Source: Defluviicoccus sp. (lineage in GTDB: Bacteria; Pseudomonadota; Alphaproteobacteria; MPNO01). From it: DNA of 5,957 bases. A program made the translations under genes and the position numbers. The stretch lies in the NCBI GenBank assembly GCA_028820945.1, contig JAPPHW010000198.1:1-5957 (forward strand), written 5' to 3'. Below are positions 1 to 5,213 of this stretch, in pieces (the first letter of the stretch is position 1; each line of letters begins with the position of its first letter). The notes beneath the pieces are model-generated. The model was not told the origin of the DNA. It worked only from the letters and a program-made list of their open reading frames with translations, and ran no database searches.

Positions 1-243
1 TTCGGCGTGCCGGTCCGCTCGGAGGCGCTGTCGGGTCTCGACAGCCTGCTCTCGATCGTCCAGATGCCGGGCGGGGTGCCGGTGGGGACGCTGGCGATCG
101 GCAAGGCCGGCGCGGTCAATGCCGGGCTGCTGGCGGCCGCGGTGCTGGCGCTCTCCGATCCGGCGCTTGCCGCGAGGCTCGACGACTGGCGGCGGCGGCG
201 GACCGAGACCGTACCCGTCGAGCCGGTCGACCCGGCGGGCTGA
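1..243 (+). CDS. purE: PurE, N5-carboxyaminoimidazole ribonucleotide mutase (3' part)
   Basis: The frame is open from the first base, so the 5' half of the gene is missing. The 80 residues seen are the C-terminal half of a class I PurE. They contain the conserved stretch [20 protein letters not shown] followed directly by [16 protein letters not shown]. PurE moves the carboxyl group of N5-CAIR to C4 to give CAIR in de novo purine synthesis, in the cytoplasm, as an octamer in characterised relatives. A class I PurE next to PurK is the two-step bacterial route, distinct from the single-step class II enzyme. The last residues (about 63-80, four arginines then [13 protein letters not shown]) are a non-conserved tail. 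The stop codon TGA is one base before the purK start, so the two are almost certainly cotranscribed and translationally coupled. The identification is very secure. Confidence 0.96.
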   Translation, partial: FGVPVRSEALSGLDSLLSIVQMPGGVPVGTLAIGKAGAVNAGLLAAAVLALSDPALAARLDDWRRRRTETVPVEPVDPAG

Positions 244-244
244 C

Positions 245-1333
245 ATGGCCGATGCGCCCCCGGGCCTCGCGCCGGGCTCGACGATCGGCATTCTGGGCGG
301 CGGTCAGCTCGGCCGGATGATCGCGCTGGCCGCCGCGGCGCTCGGCTATCGCTGCCACGTCTACTGCCCCGAGCGCGACGCGCCGGCCGCCGAAATCGCG
401 GCGCGGGCGACCAGCGCCGGCTACGACGATACGGCGGCGCTCGATGCCTTCGCCGCCTCGGTCGACGTGGCGACGCTCGAGTTCGAGAACGTGCCCGCCC
501 GGGCGGTCGAGCGGATCGCCCGCGCGGCCCCGGTGCGGCCCGGCGCGCGGGCGCTCGCGATCGCCCAGGACCGCATCGCCGAGAAGGCGTTCCTCAACGC
601 CGTCGGCGTGGCGACGACGCGCTTCGCCGCCATCGCGTCCGACGGCGAGCTTGCCCGCGAGATGGCCGCAATCGGCGCGCCCGCGATCCTCAAGACCGCT
701 CGCCTCGGCTATGACGGCAAGGGCCAGCTTGCGGTGGAGCCGGACTCCGACGCGGGCGAGCTCTGGCGGGCGCTCGGCGGGCGCCCGGCGATCCTCGAGG
801 CGAGAGTCGATTTCGAGCGCGAGATCTCGGTCGTGCTGGCGCGCGGCCTCGACGGGGCGACCGCCGTCTTCGACACGGTGGAGAACCGCCACGAGAACGG
901 CATCCTCAGAATCTCCCGGGTGCCGGCGCGGGTGCCGGGCGACGTCGACGCCGGGGCGCGCGCGGCCGCGCTCGCCATCGCCCGGGCGCTCGGCTATGTC
1001 GGCGTGCTCGCGGTCGAGTTCTTCGTCGCCCGCGACGGCGCCCTGCTCGCCAACGAGATCGCCCCGAGGGTGCACAACTCGGGCCACTGGACGCTGGACG
1101 CCTGCGCCGCCAGCCAGTTCGAGCAGGCGGTGCGCGCGGTCTGCGGCCTGCCGCTCGCCGATCCCGCGCGCCATCTGGACGCCGAGATGACCAACCTCTT
1201 GGGCGCCGAGATCGAGGACTGGGCCACCCTTCTCGCCGAGCCCGGCGCGCGCCTCCACCTCTACGGCAAGGACGAGGCCCGCCCCGGTCGCAAGATGGGC
1301 CACGTCACCCGGCTGTCGGCGCGTCGGAGCTAG
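245..1333 (+). CDS. purK: PurK, N5-carboxyaminoimidazole ribonucleotide synthase
   Basis: This 362-aa ATP-grasp enzyme carboxylates AIR to N5-CAIR with ATP and bicarbonate, supplying the PurE substrate. The N-terminal nucleotide-fold motif GILGGGQLGRM is at residues 15-25. The ATP-grasp glycine loop is at about 154-161 (LGYDGKGQ). The probable adenine-contact and Mg-binding segments are around E184, E258 (VEFF) and N270-E271. The family signature NEIAPRVHNSGHWT is at 270-283, and the C-terminal YGK and RKMGH motifs are at 340-353. Length is normal for the family (about 350-380). The ATG at 245 was chosen because it lies one base after the purE stop (TGACATG) and gives a correct N-terminus. 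The frame stays open further upstream, but only inside purE. No strong Shine-Dalgarno is visible, which fits coupling to purE. Codons are strongly GC-rich (a sampled 60-base line is 75% GC). All expected motifs are intact. Confidence 0.97.
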   Translation: MADAPPGLAPGSTIGILGGGQLGRMIALAAAALGYRCHVYCPERDAPAAEIAARATSAGYDDTAALDAFAASVDVATLEFENVPARAVERIARAAPVRPGARALAIAQDRIAEKAFLNAVGVATTRFAAIASDGELAREMAAIGAPAILKTARLGYDGKGQLAVEPDSDAGELWRALGGRPAILEARVDFEREISVVLARGLDGATAVFDTVENRHENGILRISRVPARVPGDVDAGARAAALAIARALGYVGVLAVEFFVARDGALLANEIAPRVHNSGHWTLDACAASQFEQAVRAVCGLPLADPARHLDAEMTNLLGAEIEDWATLLAEPGARLHLYGKDEARPGRKMGHVTRLSARRS

Positions 1334-1338
1334 CCTAA

Positions 1339-1354
1339 TGTTTCACGTGAAACA
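1339..1354. other. parS: parS centromere site (ParB-binding palindrome)
   Basis: The sequence TGTTTCACGTGAAACA is a perfect 16-bp palindrome and is identical to the classical chromosomal parS consensus first defined for the ParB family member Spo0J of Bacillus subtilis. ParB dimers load here, bind CTP and slide outward, forming the partition complex that ParA segregates. The site starts 5 nt after the purK stop codon and ends 2 nt before a terminator hairpin, inside the gap between convergent genes. Chromosomal parS sites usually cluster near the replication origin, so this window is probably origin-proximal; that part is inference. In some alphaproteobacteria the same word overlaps the start of gidB or parAB genes, but here no such gene follows. 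An exact 16-of-16 match by chance is very unlikely. Confidence 0.93.
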
Positions 1355-1356
1355 AT

Positions 1357-1380
1357 GGTCAGCGATGCTGACCTATTTTC
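1357..1380 (+). terminator. Rho-independent terminator of purEK
   Basis: A perfect 7-bp stem, GGTCAGC (1357-1363) and GCTGACC (1367-1373), encloses the 3-nt loop GAT and is followed by TATTTTC. It begins 24 nt after the purK stop, the expected place for intrinsic termination of the purE-purK transcript. Read on the other strand, the same stem is followed by ATTGTTT, so it may act weakly in both directions and stop readthrough from the convergent polA unit. The T-tract is interrupted, so efficiency is uncertain. Confidence 0.72.
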
Positions 1381-1464
1381 GCGGGAACACCGTCCCCCGG
1401 GGACGAAACCGCCTGCCGGGACGCGGCCAGTCTTCCCGCGCCCGGGACTTGCCGGCGAATCCTG

Positions 1465-1478
1465 CCGAACCGGTTCGG
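1465..1478. repeat. Perfect 14-bp palindrome in the convergent gap
   Basis: CCGAACCGGTTCGG is its own reverse complement. It lies between the purEK terminator and the end of the small secreted-protein gene. As RNA it would form a 5-bp stem with a CCGG loop and has no T-tract on either side, so it is not a convincing terminator. A protein-binding site is possible. A second near-palindrome in the same gap, CGTCCCC-C-GGGGACG, is at 1391-1405. No function can be assigned to either. Confidence 0.5.
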
Positions 1479-1518
1479 GAACGGGCCGGGGGGTCCTGCA
1501 CGTCCGCCTCGCTCCGGA

Positions 1519-1893
1519 CTATTCCGCCCGGTAGGGAGGGCTCTTTCTTCCTTCCCCCTTCCCCCGGTGGAATACCATGCCGTCTTCCGTCACCAGGACA
1601 ACCTGACAATCGTGGCCGAAATCCCTGTCCCCCAGTTGGACGGTGCGGCAGTAGTACTCGTCCTCCCAATACCACTTTCCCGTCAATTCCCTGCCGCCGA
1701 ACTCTCCCATCAGCGATCCGTCCTTGCCGACATCGACCCATCCGCTCTCCGACACGAGCCTCTTGCCGGCTGCCTTTGTCCGGAACTCCTGTTCGGTGGC
1801 GATCCTCAGATTGGCCGCGGACGCTTGCTGGATCGCCAGATTGGCCGAGAGCCCGATCAGCGCCGCTGCCGCAAGCATGGTCTTCCAGCTCAT
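1519..1893 (-). CDS. Small secreted (periplasmic) protein of unknown function
   Basis: This 124-aa protein has a textbook Sec signal peptide. A short polar start with one lysine (MSWK) is followed by a hydrophobic core (residues 6-21) and an AxA cleavage site ending at A26 (QASA then AN). The mature part, about 98 residues, is polar and probably beta-rich. It holds a WVDVGKDGSLMGEFGG segment (52-67), an aromatic block WYWEDEYYC (74-82), and two cysteines, C82 and C96, that could form one disulfide after export. From memory the pattern resembles unnamed small exported proteins of alphaproteobacteria; I cannot name a family. The ATG at 1891-1893 is preceded by GAGG with 5-nt spacing, a good Shine-Dalgarno. 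The gene begins 51 nt after the polA stop on the same strand and is probably cotranscribed with it. Two sampled lines are about 58-62% GC, lower than polA. Reality of the gene is well supported; the function is unknown. Confidence 0.85.
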   Translation of the reverse strand: MSWKTMLAAAALIGLSANLAIQQASAANLRIATEQEFRTKAAGKRLVSESGWVDVGKDGSLMGEFGGRELTGKWYWEDEYYCRTVQLGDRDFGHDCQVVLVTEDGMVFHRGKGEGRKSPPYRAE

Positions 1894-1912
1894 GTCTGCC
1901 TCATCCCTAGTG

Positions 1913-1940
1913 GATCCCGGAGGCGCCGTATCGAGGAACG
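1913..1940. repeat. Short intergenic repeat, left copy (between polA and the secreted-protein gene)
   Basis: GATCCCG (1913-1919), three bases, then GCGCCGTATCGAGG (1923-1936) and ACG after one mismatch. The same blocks in the same order occur upstream of polA at 4776-4812, where the middle is 9 nt longer and forms a hairpin tip. This copy therefore looks like an internally shortened member of the same repeat family. It fills most of the 51-nt spacer between the polA stop and the next start codon. Confidence 0.55.
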
Positions 1941-1944
1941 CCCC

Positions 1945-4710
1945 CTAATGCGCCTCGGCCCAGCTCCGCCCGGACCCCGTCTCGACGGTGAGCGGGACGC
2001 TGAGGCGGGCGGCGCTCTCCATCACCCGACTCACCAGGGCGCCGGTCTCTGCGAGCTCCCCGTCCGGCACCTCGAACAGCAACTCGTCATGCACCTGGAG
2101 CAGCATCGTGGCCGCGAGCCCGGCGTCCGCGATCGCGCCCGGCAGGCGGATCATGGCGCGCTTGATGATGTCCGCCGCCGCCCCCTGGAGCGGCGCGTTG
2201 ATCGCCGCGCGTTCGGAGAAGTTGCGCCTGGCCGGGTTCTTGTCGGCGATCGCCGGCGTGTGGCAGCGCCGCCCGAACGCCGTCCTCACATAGCCGTTGG
2301 CCCGCGCGAACGCCTTGGTCTCTTCCATGTAGTCGCGGATGCCCGGGTAGTGCTCGAAATAGGCCTCGATATAGCGCTTCGCCTCGCTTTGCGGGATGCC
2401 GAGCTGGCGGGCGAGGCCGAACGGGCTGATGCCGTAGATGATGCCGAAATTGATCGCCTTGGCGCGGTTGCGGACCGCCGGGTCCATCCCTTCGACCGGC
2501 AGCCCGAACACCTCGCCCGCGGTGCGCGCGTGGATGTCCGCGCCCTCGTGGAAGGCGTCCTTGAGCGGCGCGATGTCGGCGACATGGGCGAGCAGGCGGA
2601 GCTCGATCTGCGAGTAGTCGGCCGACAGCAGGGTGCAGCCGTCTTCGGCGACGAAGGCCTCGCGGATCTTGCGCCCGTCCTCGGTGCGGACCGGAATGTT
2701 CTGCAGATTGGGGTCGTTCGAGCTCAACCGCCCGGTCGAGGCGATCGCCTGGCCGAACGAGGTGTGCACCCGCCCGGTCGCCGGGTTGACCGCCTCGGCG
2801 AGCGCCTCGGTATAGGTGCTGCGCAGCTTGGCGAGCTGGCGCCAGTCGAGCACCAGACGGGGGAGCGCGTGGCCCTGGCCCGCGAGCCCTTCGAGGATGT
2901 CGGCGCCGGTGCCGTAGGCGCCCTGTTTGGTCTTCTTGCCGCCCGGGAGTCCCATCTCCTCGAACAGCACGGAGCCGAGCTGCTTGGGCGAGCCGATATT
3001 GAAGCCGTGCCCGGCCTCCCGCCAGATCTCTTCGGCGAGCGCCGCGCCGCGCTCCTCGAAATCGCGTGAGAGCGCCGCCAGCACCGAGGCGTCGACCCGG
3101 ATCCCGGCGCGCTCCATCCCGGCCAGCACGTCGACCAGCGGGCGCTCCAGGGTCTCGTAGACGGTCGCCATGCGGTCGGCGACCAGCCGGGGTTTTAGCC
3201 GGCGGTGCAGCCGGAGCGTCATGTCGGCGTCCTCGGCCGCGTAGTCCCGCGCCGCGTCCAGCGGCACCTCGGCGAAGGTCACCGCGTTCCGCCCCGAGCC
3301 CGCGACGTCGGAGAACTTGATGTTGACGTGGTCGAAATGGAGCTTGCAGAGCTCGTCCAGCCCGTGGCCGTGCAGGCCGGCCTCCAGCACGTAGGACAGC
3401 AGCATCGTGTCGTCGACCGGCGCCACCTCGATTCCGTAGCGCGCCAGCACTTCGGCGTCGTACTTGATGTTGTGGCCGATCTTGAGCACGCCCGGGTCTT
3501 CGAGCAGCGGCTTGAGGGCGGCAAGCGCGTCGTCGAGCGGGATCTGCGGCGGCGCCTCGGGCGCGCCCTCGATCAGATCCGCCGTGCCGCCGCCCGCGGC
3601 CACATGGGCGAGCGGGACGTAGCACGCCCGCCCCGGCTCGATCGAGAGCGAGACGCCGACCAGCTCCGCCCGCATGGAATCGAGCGAGGTGGTCTCGGTG
3701 TCGACCGCGACCGCGCCGGCGCGCACGGCCTCGGCGATCCAGCCTTCCAGCGCCGCCAATTCGGTCACCAGCGAATAGTCCCGCTCCGTCGGCGCCGGGG
3801 CCGGCTCCTCGGCGGCGCCGCTGTCCCCGGAACCGACAATGTCGCCGAGCTGGGCCAGCATGGACTTGAAGCCGTGCGTGCGCAGGAAGTCTCCGAGCGT
3901 CGCGGGGTCCGGCGGGACGGCGATCAAATCGTCCACCGCGTGCTCGACCGGCGCGTCGATCCTGAGCGTCACCAGGTCGCGCGAGATGCGCGCCATCCCG
4001 GCGTGGCCGATCAGGTTCTCGCGCCGCTTGGGCTGCTTGATCTCGCCCGCCCGTTCGAGCAGCGTATCGAGATCGCCGTAGCTGCGGATCAGCTCGGCGG
4101 CGGTCTTGACCCCGATCCCCGGCACGCCAGGGACGTTGTCCGTCGAATCGCCGGCGAGCGCCTGCACGTCGATCACGTTCTCCGGCCCGACGCCGAAGCG
4201 CTCGATGACTTCCTCGCGGCCGATGGTCACGTTCTTGGCCGGGTCCAGCATCGAGACGCCGTCGCCCACCAGCTGCATCAGATCCTTGTCCGAGGACACG
4301 ATCACCACCTCGTGGCCCTCCTCGCGCGCCTTGCGGGCGAAGGTGGCGATCAAGTCGTCGGCCTCGAACCCCGAGAGCTCGATGCAGGGGACGTTGAAGG
4401 CGCGCGTGGCCTCGCGGATCAGCGCGAATTGCGGCACCAGCTCTTCCGGCGGGTCGCTCCGGTTCGCCTTGTATTCGGGGAAGATGTCGTTGCGGAACGA
4501 GACCCGGGCGGTATCGAAGATCACCGCGAAGCGCCTTGTCCCGGCATCGCTCAAGAGCTTCGCCAGCATCTTGGAAAAGCCGAACACCGCGTTGACCGGC
4601 ACCCCCTCGGGGTTGGTCATCGGCGGCAGGCCGTAGAAGGCGCGGAAGATGTAGCCCGAGCCGTCGACCAGATAGACCGGCTCGGCGCCCTGTCCTGCGG
4701 TCTCCGCCAT
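1945..4710 (-). CDS. polA: DNA polymerase I
   Basis: This 921-aa protein is a complete three-domain Pol I that removes RNA primers, fills gaps and serves in excision repair. The 5'-nuclease domain (about 11-290) keeps its metal-binding acids D16, D66, E116, D118, D119 (FEADD), D141, D143 (SSDKD), D188 and D191, plus the helix-hairpin-helix GVPGIGVKTA (195-204). An acidic, Ala/Pro-rich linker follows (about 293-309). The 3'-5' exonuclease domain (about 310-500) keeps D337 and E339 (DTET), D418 (HNIKYD), and Y490 and D494 (YAAED), so proofreading should be active. The polymerase domain has TGRLSSNDPNLQNIP (659-673), motif A DYSQIELR (698-705), motif B with R747, K751, F755 and Y759, and motif C VHDE (873-876). 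Length matches the E. coli enzyme (928 aa). The ATG at 4708-4710 is preceded by GGAGGGG (4714-4720), a strong ribosome-binding site. It is divergent from the ATPase gene and followed by the small secreted-protein gene. Confidence 0.98.
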   Translation of the reverse strand: MAETAGQGAEPVYLVDGSGYIFRAFYGLPPMTNPEGVPVNAVFGFSKMLAKLLSDAGTRRFAVIFDTARVSFRNDIFPEYKANRSDPPEELVPQFALIREATRAFNVPCIELSGFEADDLIATFARKAREEGHEVVIVSSDKDLMQLVGDGVSMLDPAKNVTIGREEVIERFGVGPENVIDVQALAGDSTDNVPGVPGIGVKTAAELIRSYGDLDTLLERAGEIKQPKRRENLIGHAGMARISRDLVTLRIDAPVEHAVDDLIAVPPDPATLGDFLRTHGFKSMLAQLGDIVGSGDSGAAEEPAPAPTERDYSLVTELAALEGWIAEAVRAGAVAVDTETTSLDSMRAELVGVSLSIEPGRACYVPLAHVAAGGGTADLIEGAPEAPPQIPLDDALAALKPLLEDPGVLKIGHNIKYDAEVLARYGIEVAPVDDTMLLSYVLEAGLHGHGLDELCKLHFDHVNIKFSDVAGSGRNAVTFAEVPLDAARDYAAEDADMTLRLHRRLKPRLVADRMATVYETLERPLVDVLAGMERAGIRVDASVLAALSRDFEERGAALAEEIWREAGHGFNIGSPKQLGSVLFEEMGLPGGKKTKQGAYGTGADILEGLAGQGHALPRLVLDWRQLAKLRSTYTEALAEAVNPATGRVHTSFGQAIASTGRLSSNDPNLQNIPVRTEDGRKIREAFVAEDGCTLLSADYSQIELRLLAHVADIAPLKDAFHEGADIHARTAGEVFGLPVEGMDPAVRNRAKAINFGIIYGISPFGLARQLGIPQSEAKRYIEAYFEHYPGIRDYMEETKAFARANGYVRTAFGRRCHTPAIADKNPARRNFSERAAINAPLQGAAADIIKRAMIRLPGAIADAGLAATMLLQVHDELLFEVPDGELAETGALVSRVMESAARLSVPLTVETGSGRSWAEAH

Positions 4711-4713
4711 TTT

Positions 4714-4720
4714 CCCCTCC
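4714..4720 (-). promoter_or_regulatory. Ribosome-binding site of polA
   Basis: On the minus strand the sequence GGAGGGG stands three bases (AAA) before the ATG at 4708-4710. The GGAGG core is 5 bases from the start codon. This fixes the polA start and excludes the longer overlapping reading frames on this strand, which lack polymerase motifs. Confidence 0.8.
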
Positions 4721-4775
4721 GTCCGGCCCGGTTGCAGGATGCAAAACGGCGCCGCCCTTGTCGAGCGCGCGTCCT

Positions 4776-4812
4776 GATCCCGAGCAGGCGCGCAGCGCCG
4801 TATCGAGGGACG
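4776..4812. repeat. Palindromic intergenic repeat, right copy (polA 5' leader)
   Basis: The core GGCGC (4787-4791), loop GCA and GCGCC (4795-4799) form a perfect hairpin tip. After a symmetric 3x3 internal loop (4784-4786 against 4800-4802), the stem resumes as CCCGA against TCG(A)GG with one bulged A, ending near 4778 and 4809. The right arm GCGCCGTATCGAGG (4795-4808) recurs exactly at 1923-1936, and the outer GATCCCG recurs at 1913-1919. This argues for a repeat family rather than a single hairpin. It lies 65-102 bases upstream of the polA start and could be in its leader RNA or at its promoter. The resemblance to dispersed alphaproteobacterial repeats is from memory. Confidence 0.6.
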
Positions 4813-4876
4813 GACGGCCCATGGATGCCCGGATCAAGTTTCGATGATTTTGGGTGATCATCATCTAACTTGCTGT

Positions 4877-4891
4877 ATTTATTGAATAAAT
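4877..4891. repeat. AT-rich inverted repeat ATTTATT-G-AATAAAT
   Basis: Two perfect 7-bp arms surround a single G. A second small dyad, TGTC-CA-GACA, follows at 4891-4900, and a third, GATGAT with ATCATC, precedes it at 4843-4862. The group lies in the AT-rich patch of the divergent intergenic region, a plausible operator or easily melted promoter segment for the ATPase gene. No regulator is known, so the function is inferred only from position. Confidence 0.4.
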
Positions 4892-5007
4892 GTCCAGACA
4901 TCAGACGGTGAAAGACCGGAATCACCGGACCAGTCATCAAAACGAATGCAAATTTTTTCAAAGTCAGGACGGCCCTTGGCGGCGCGAGACGCGGAATTGC
5001 CATTTTC

Positions 5008-5041
5008 GGTCTCGAACCCGCCCCTGAAACCGGTCGAGACC
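5008..5041. repeat. 8-bp inverted repeat with 18-nt spacer
   Basis: GGTCTCGA (5008-5015) and TCGAGACC (5034-5041) are exact reverse complements separated by 18 bases. The left arm contains, on the minus strand, a string like a tRNA T-loop (GGTTCGAGACC), but the flanking bases do not form a T-stem, so it is not a tRNA. It could be a two-site operator or an RNA stem-loop upstream of the ATPase gene. No T-run follows on either strand, so it is not an intrinsic terminator. Confidence 0.45.
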
Positions 5042-5138
5042 TCATTCGCGAAACGCTGTGCGTGAACTGGTGCATGGCTCCCTATACGGCGTGGAATAGA
5101 GGTCGTCCAGTTCGCGGGCATCGAGAGAGGAAGACATC

Positions 5139-5213
5139 TTGACCGTGGACGGGGCGCTTGCGACCATCGGGCGGGTCGAGCCGAATGGAGTGACTTACGC
5201 GAAATGGCCGTGA
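5139..5213 (+). CDS. Possible 24-aa leader ORF overlapping the ATPase start
   Basis: A TTG codon at 5139-5141 is preceded by AGGA (5128-5131, within GAGAGGAAG) with 7-nt spacing, a better ribosome-binding site than that of the ATPase gene itself. The frame runs 24 codons (TTG, then TVDGALATIG and on to YAKWP) and stops with TGA at 5211-5213. It therefore overlaps the ATPase ATG at 5204 by 10 bases in another frame. Ribosomes finishing here could reinitiate on the ATPase ATG. The ORF is short, has no recognised relatives and starts with TTG, so it may be chance. It could also be the tail of a lost gene, since the frame is open back to 5100. Confidence 0.22.
   Translation: MTVDGALATIGRVEPNGVTYAKWP

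Larger units (their letters stand above)
4711..5203. other. Divergent intergenic region between polA and the ATPase gene
   Basis: These 493 bases must carry the promoters for polA (leftward) and probably for the ATPase gene (rightward), though I found no convincing -35/-10 pair for either. Next to polA are its Shine-Dalgarno (4714-4720) and a small dyad, TTGCA-GGA-TGCAA (4732-4744). A palindromic repeat is at 4776-4812, followed by ATGGATGCCCGGATCAAG (4821-4838), a motif I recall as common in intergenic repeats of alphaproteobacteria. From about 4841 the base composition falls abruptly: the line 4861-4920 is 38% GC by hand count, and a run of six T is at 4953-4958. An 8-bp inverted repeat follows at 5008-5041. 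No tRNA or other known RNA could be recognised. Protein-like reading on the minus strand at 4879-5075 is noted among the findings but is not called a gene. Confidence 0.7.

Noticed and set aside
116..1303. A 395-codon minus-strand frame across purE-purK.
   Set aside because: It lies wholly antisense to purEK, where every catalytic motif is on the plus strand; its Arg/Gly/Ala-rich content is typical of a GC-rich antisense shadow.
1502..1519. Hairpin GTCCG / CGGAC with an 8-nt loop, at the stop codon of the secreted-protein gene, as a leftward terminator.
   Set aside because: The stem is only 5 bp and no T-run follows on the minus strand; the 1357-1373 hairpin is a better candidate.
1338..1910. 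A 190-codon + strand frame starting MFHVKQ at the parS site.
   Set aside because: It is antisense to the well-supported secreted-protein gene, is rich in Pro, Arg and Ser as expected of a shadow, and its first codons are simply the parS word. No Shine-Dalgarno precedes it.
4739..4768. Possible polA promoter on the minus strand (TCGACA, 17-bp spacer, CATCCT).
   Set aside because: The -10 box matches only three of six consensus positions and lies in GC-rich leader sequence, so it is too weak to annotate.
3205..4857. A 550-codon + strand frame antisense to polA.
   Set aside because: polA motifs on the minus strand are complete; this frame is low-complexity Arg/Leu/Asp-rich shadow sequence.
2087..4864. 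A 925-codon minus-strand frame overlapping polA in another phase.
   Set aside because: It has no polymerase motifs and is an Arg/Gly-rich shadow; the correct polA frame has a strong ribosome-binding site at 4714-4720.
4812..4975. 9-bp direct repeat GGACGGCCC at 4812-4820 and 4967-4975, which might be a target-site duplication around a small inserted element.
   Set aside because: The enclosed 146 bases have no terminal inverted repeats or transposase remnant, and a 9-bp GC-rich match is readily expected by chance here.
4998..5030. A tRNA T-loop-like string (GGTTCGAGACC) on the minus strand.
   Set aside because: The bases on either side do not form the 5-bp T-stem, and no acceptor, anticodon or D arm can be fitted.
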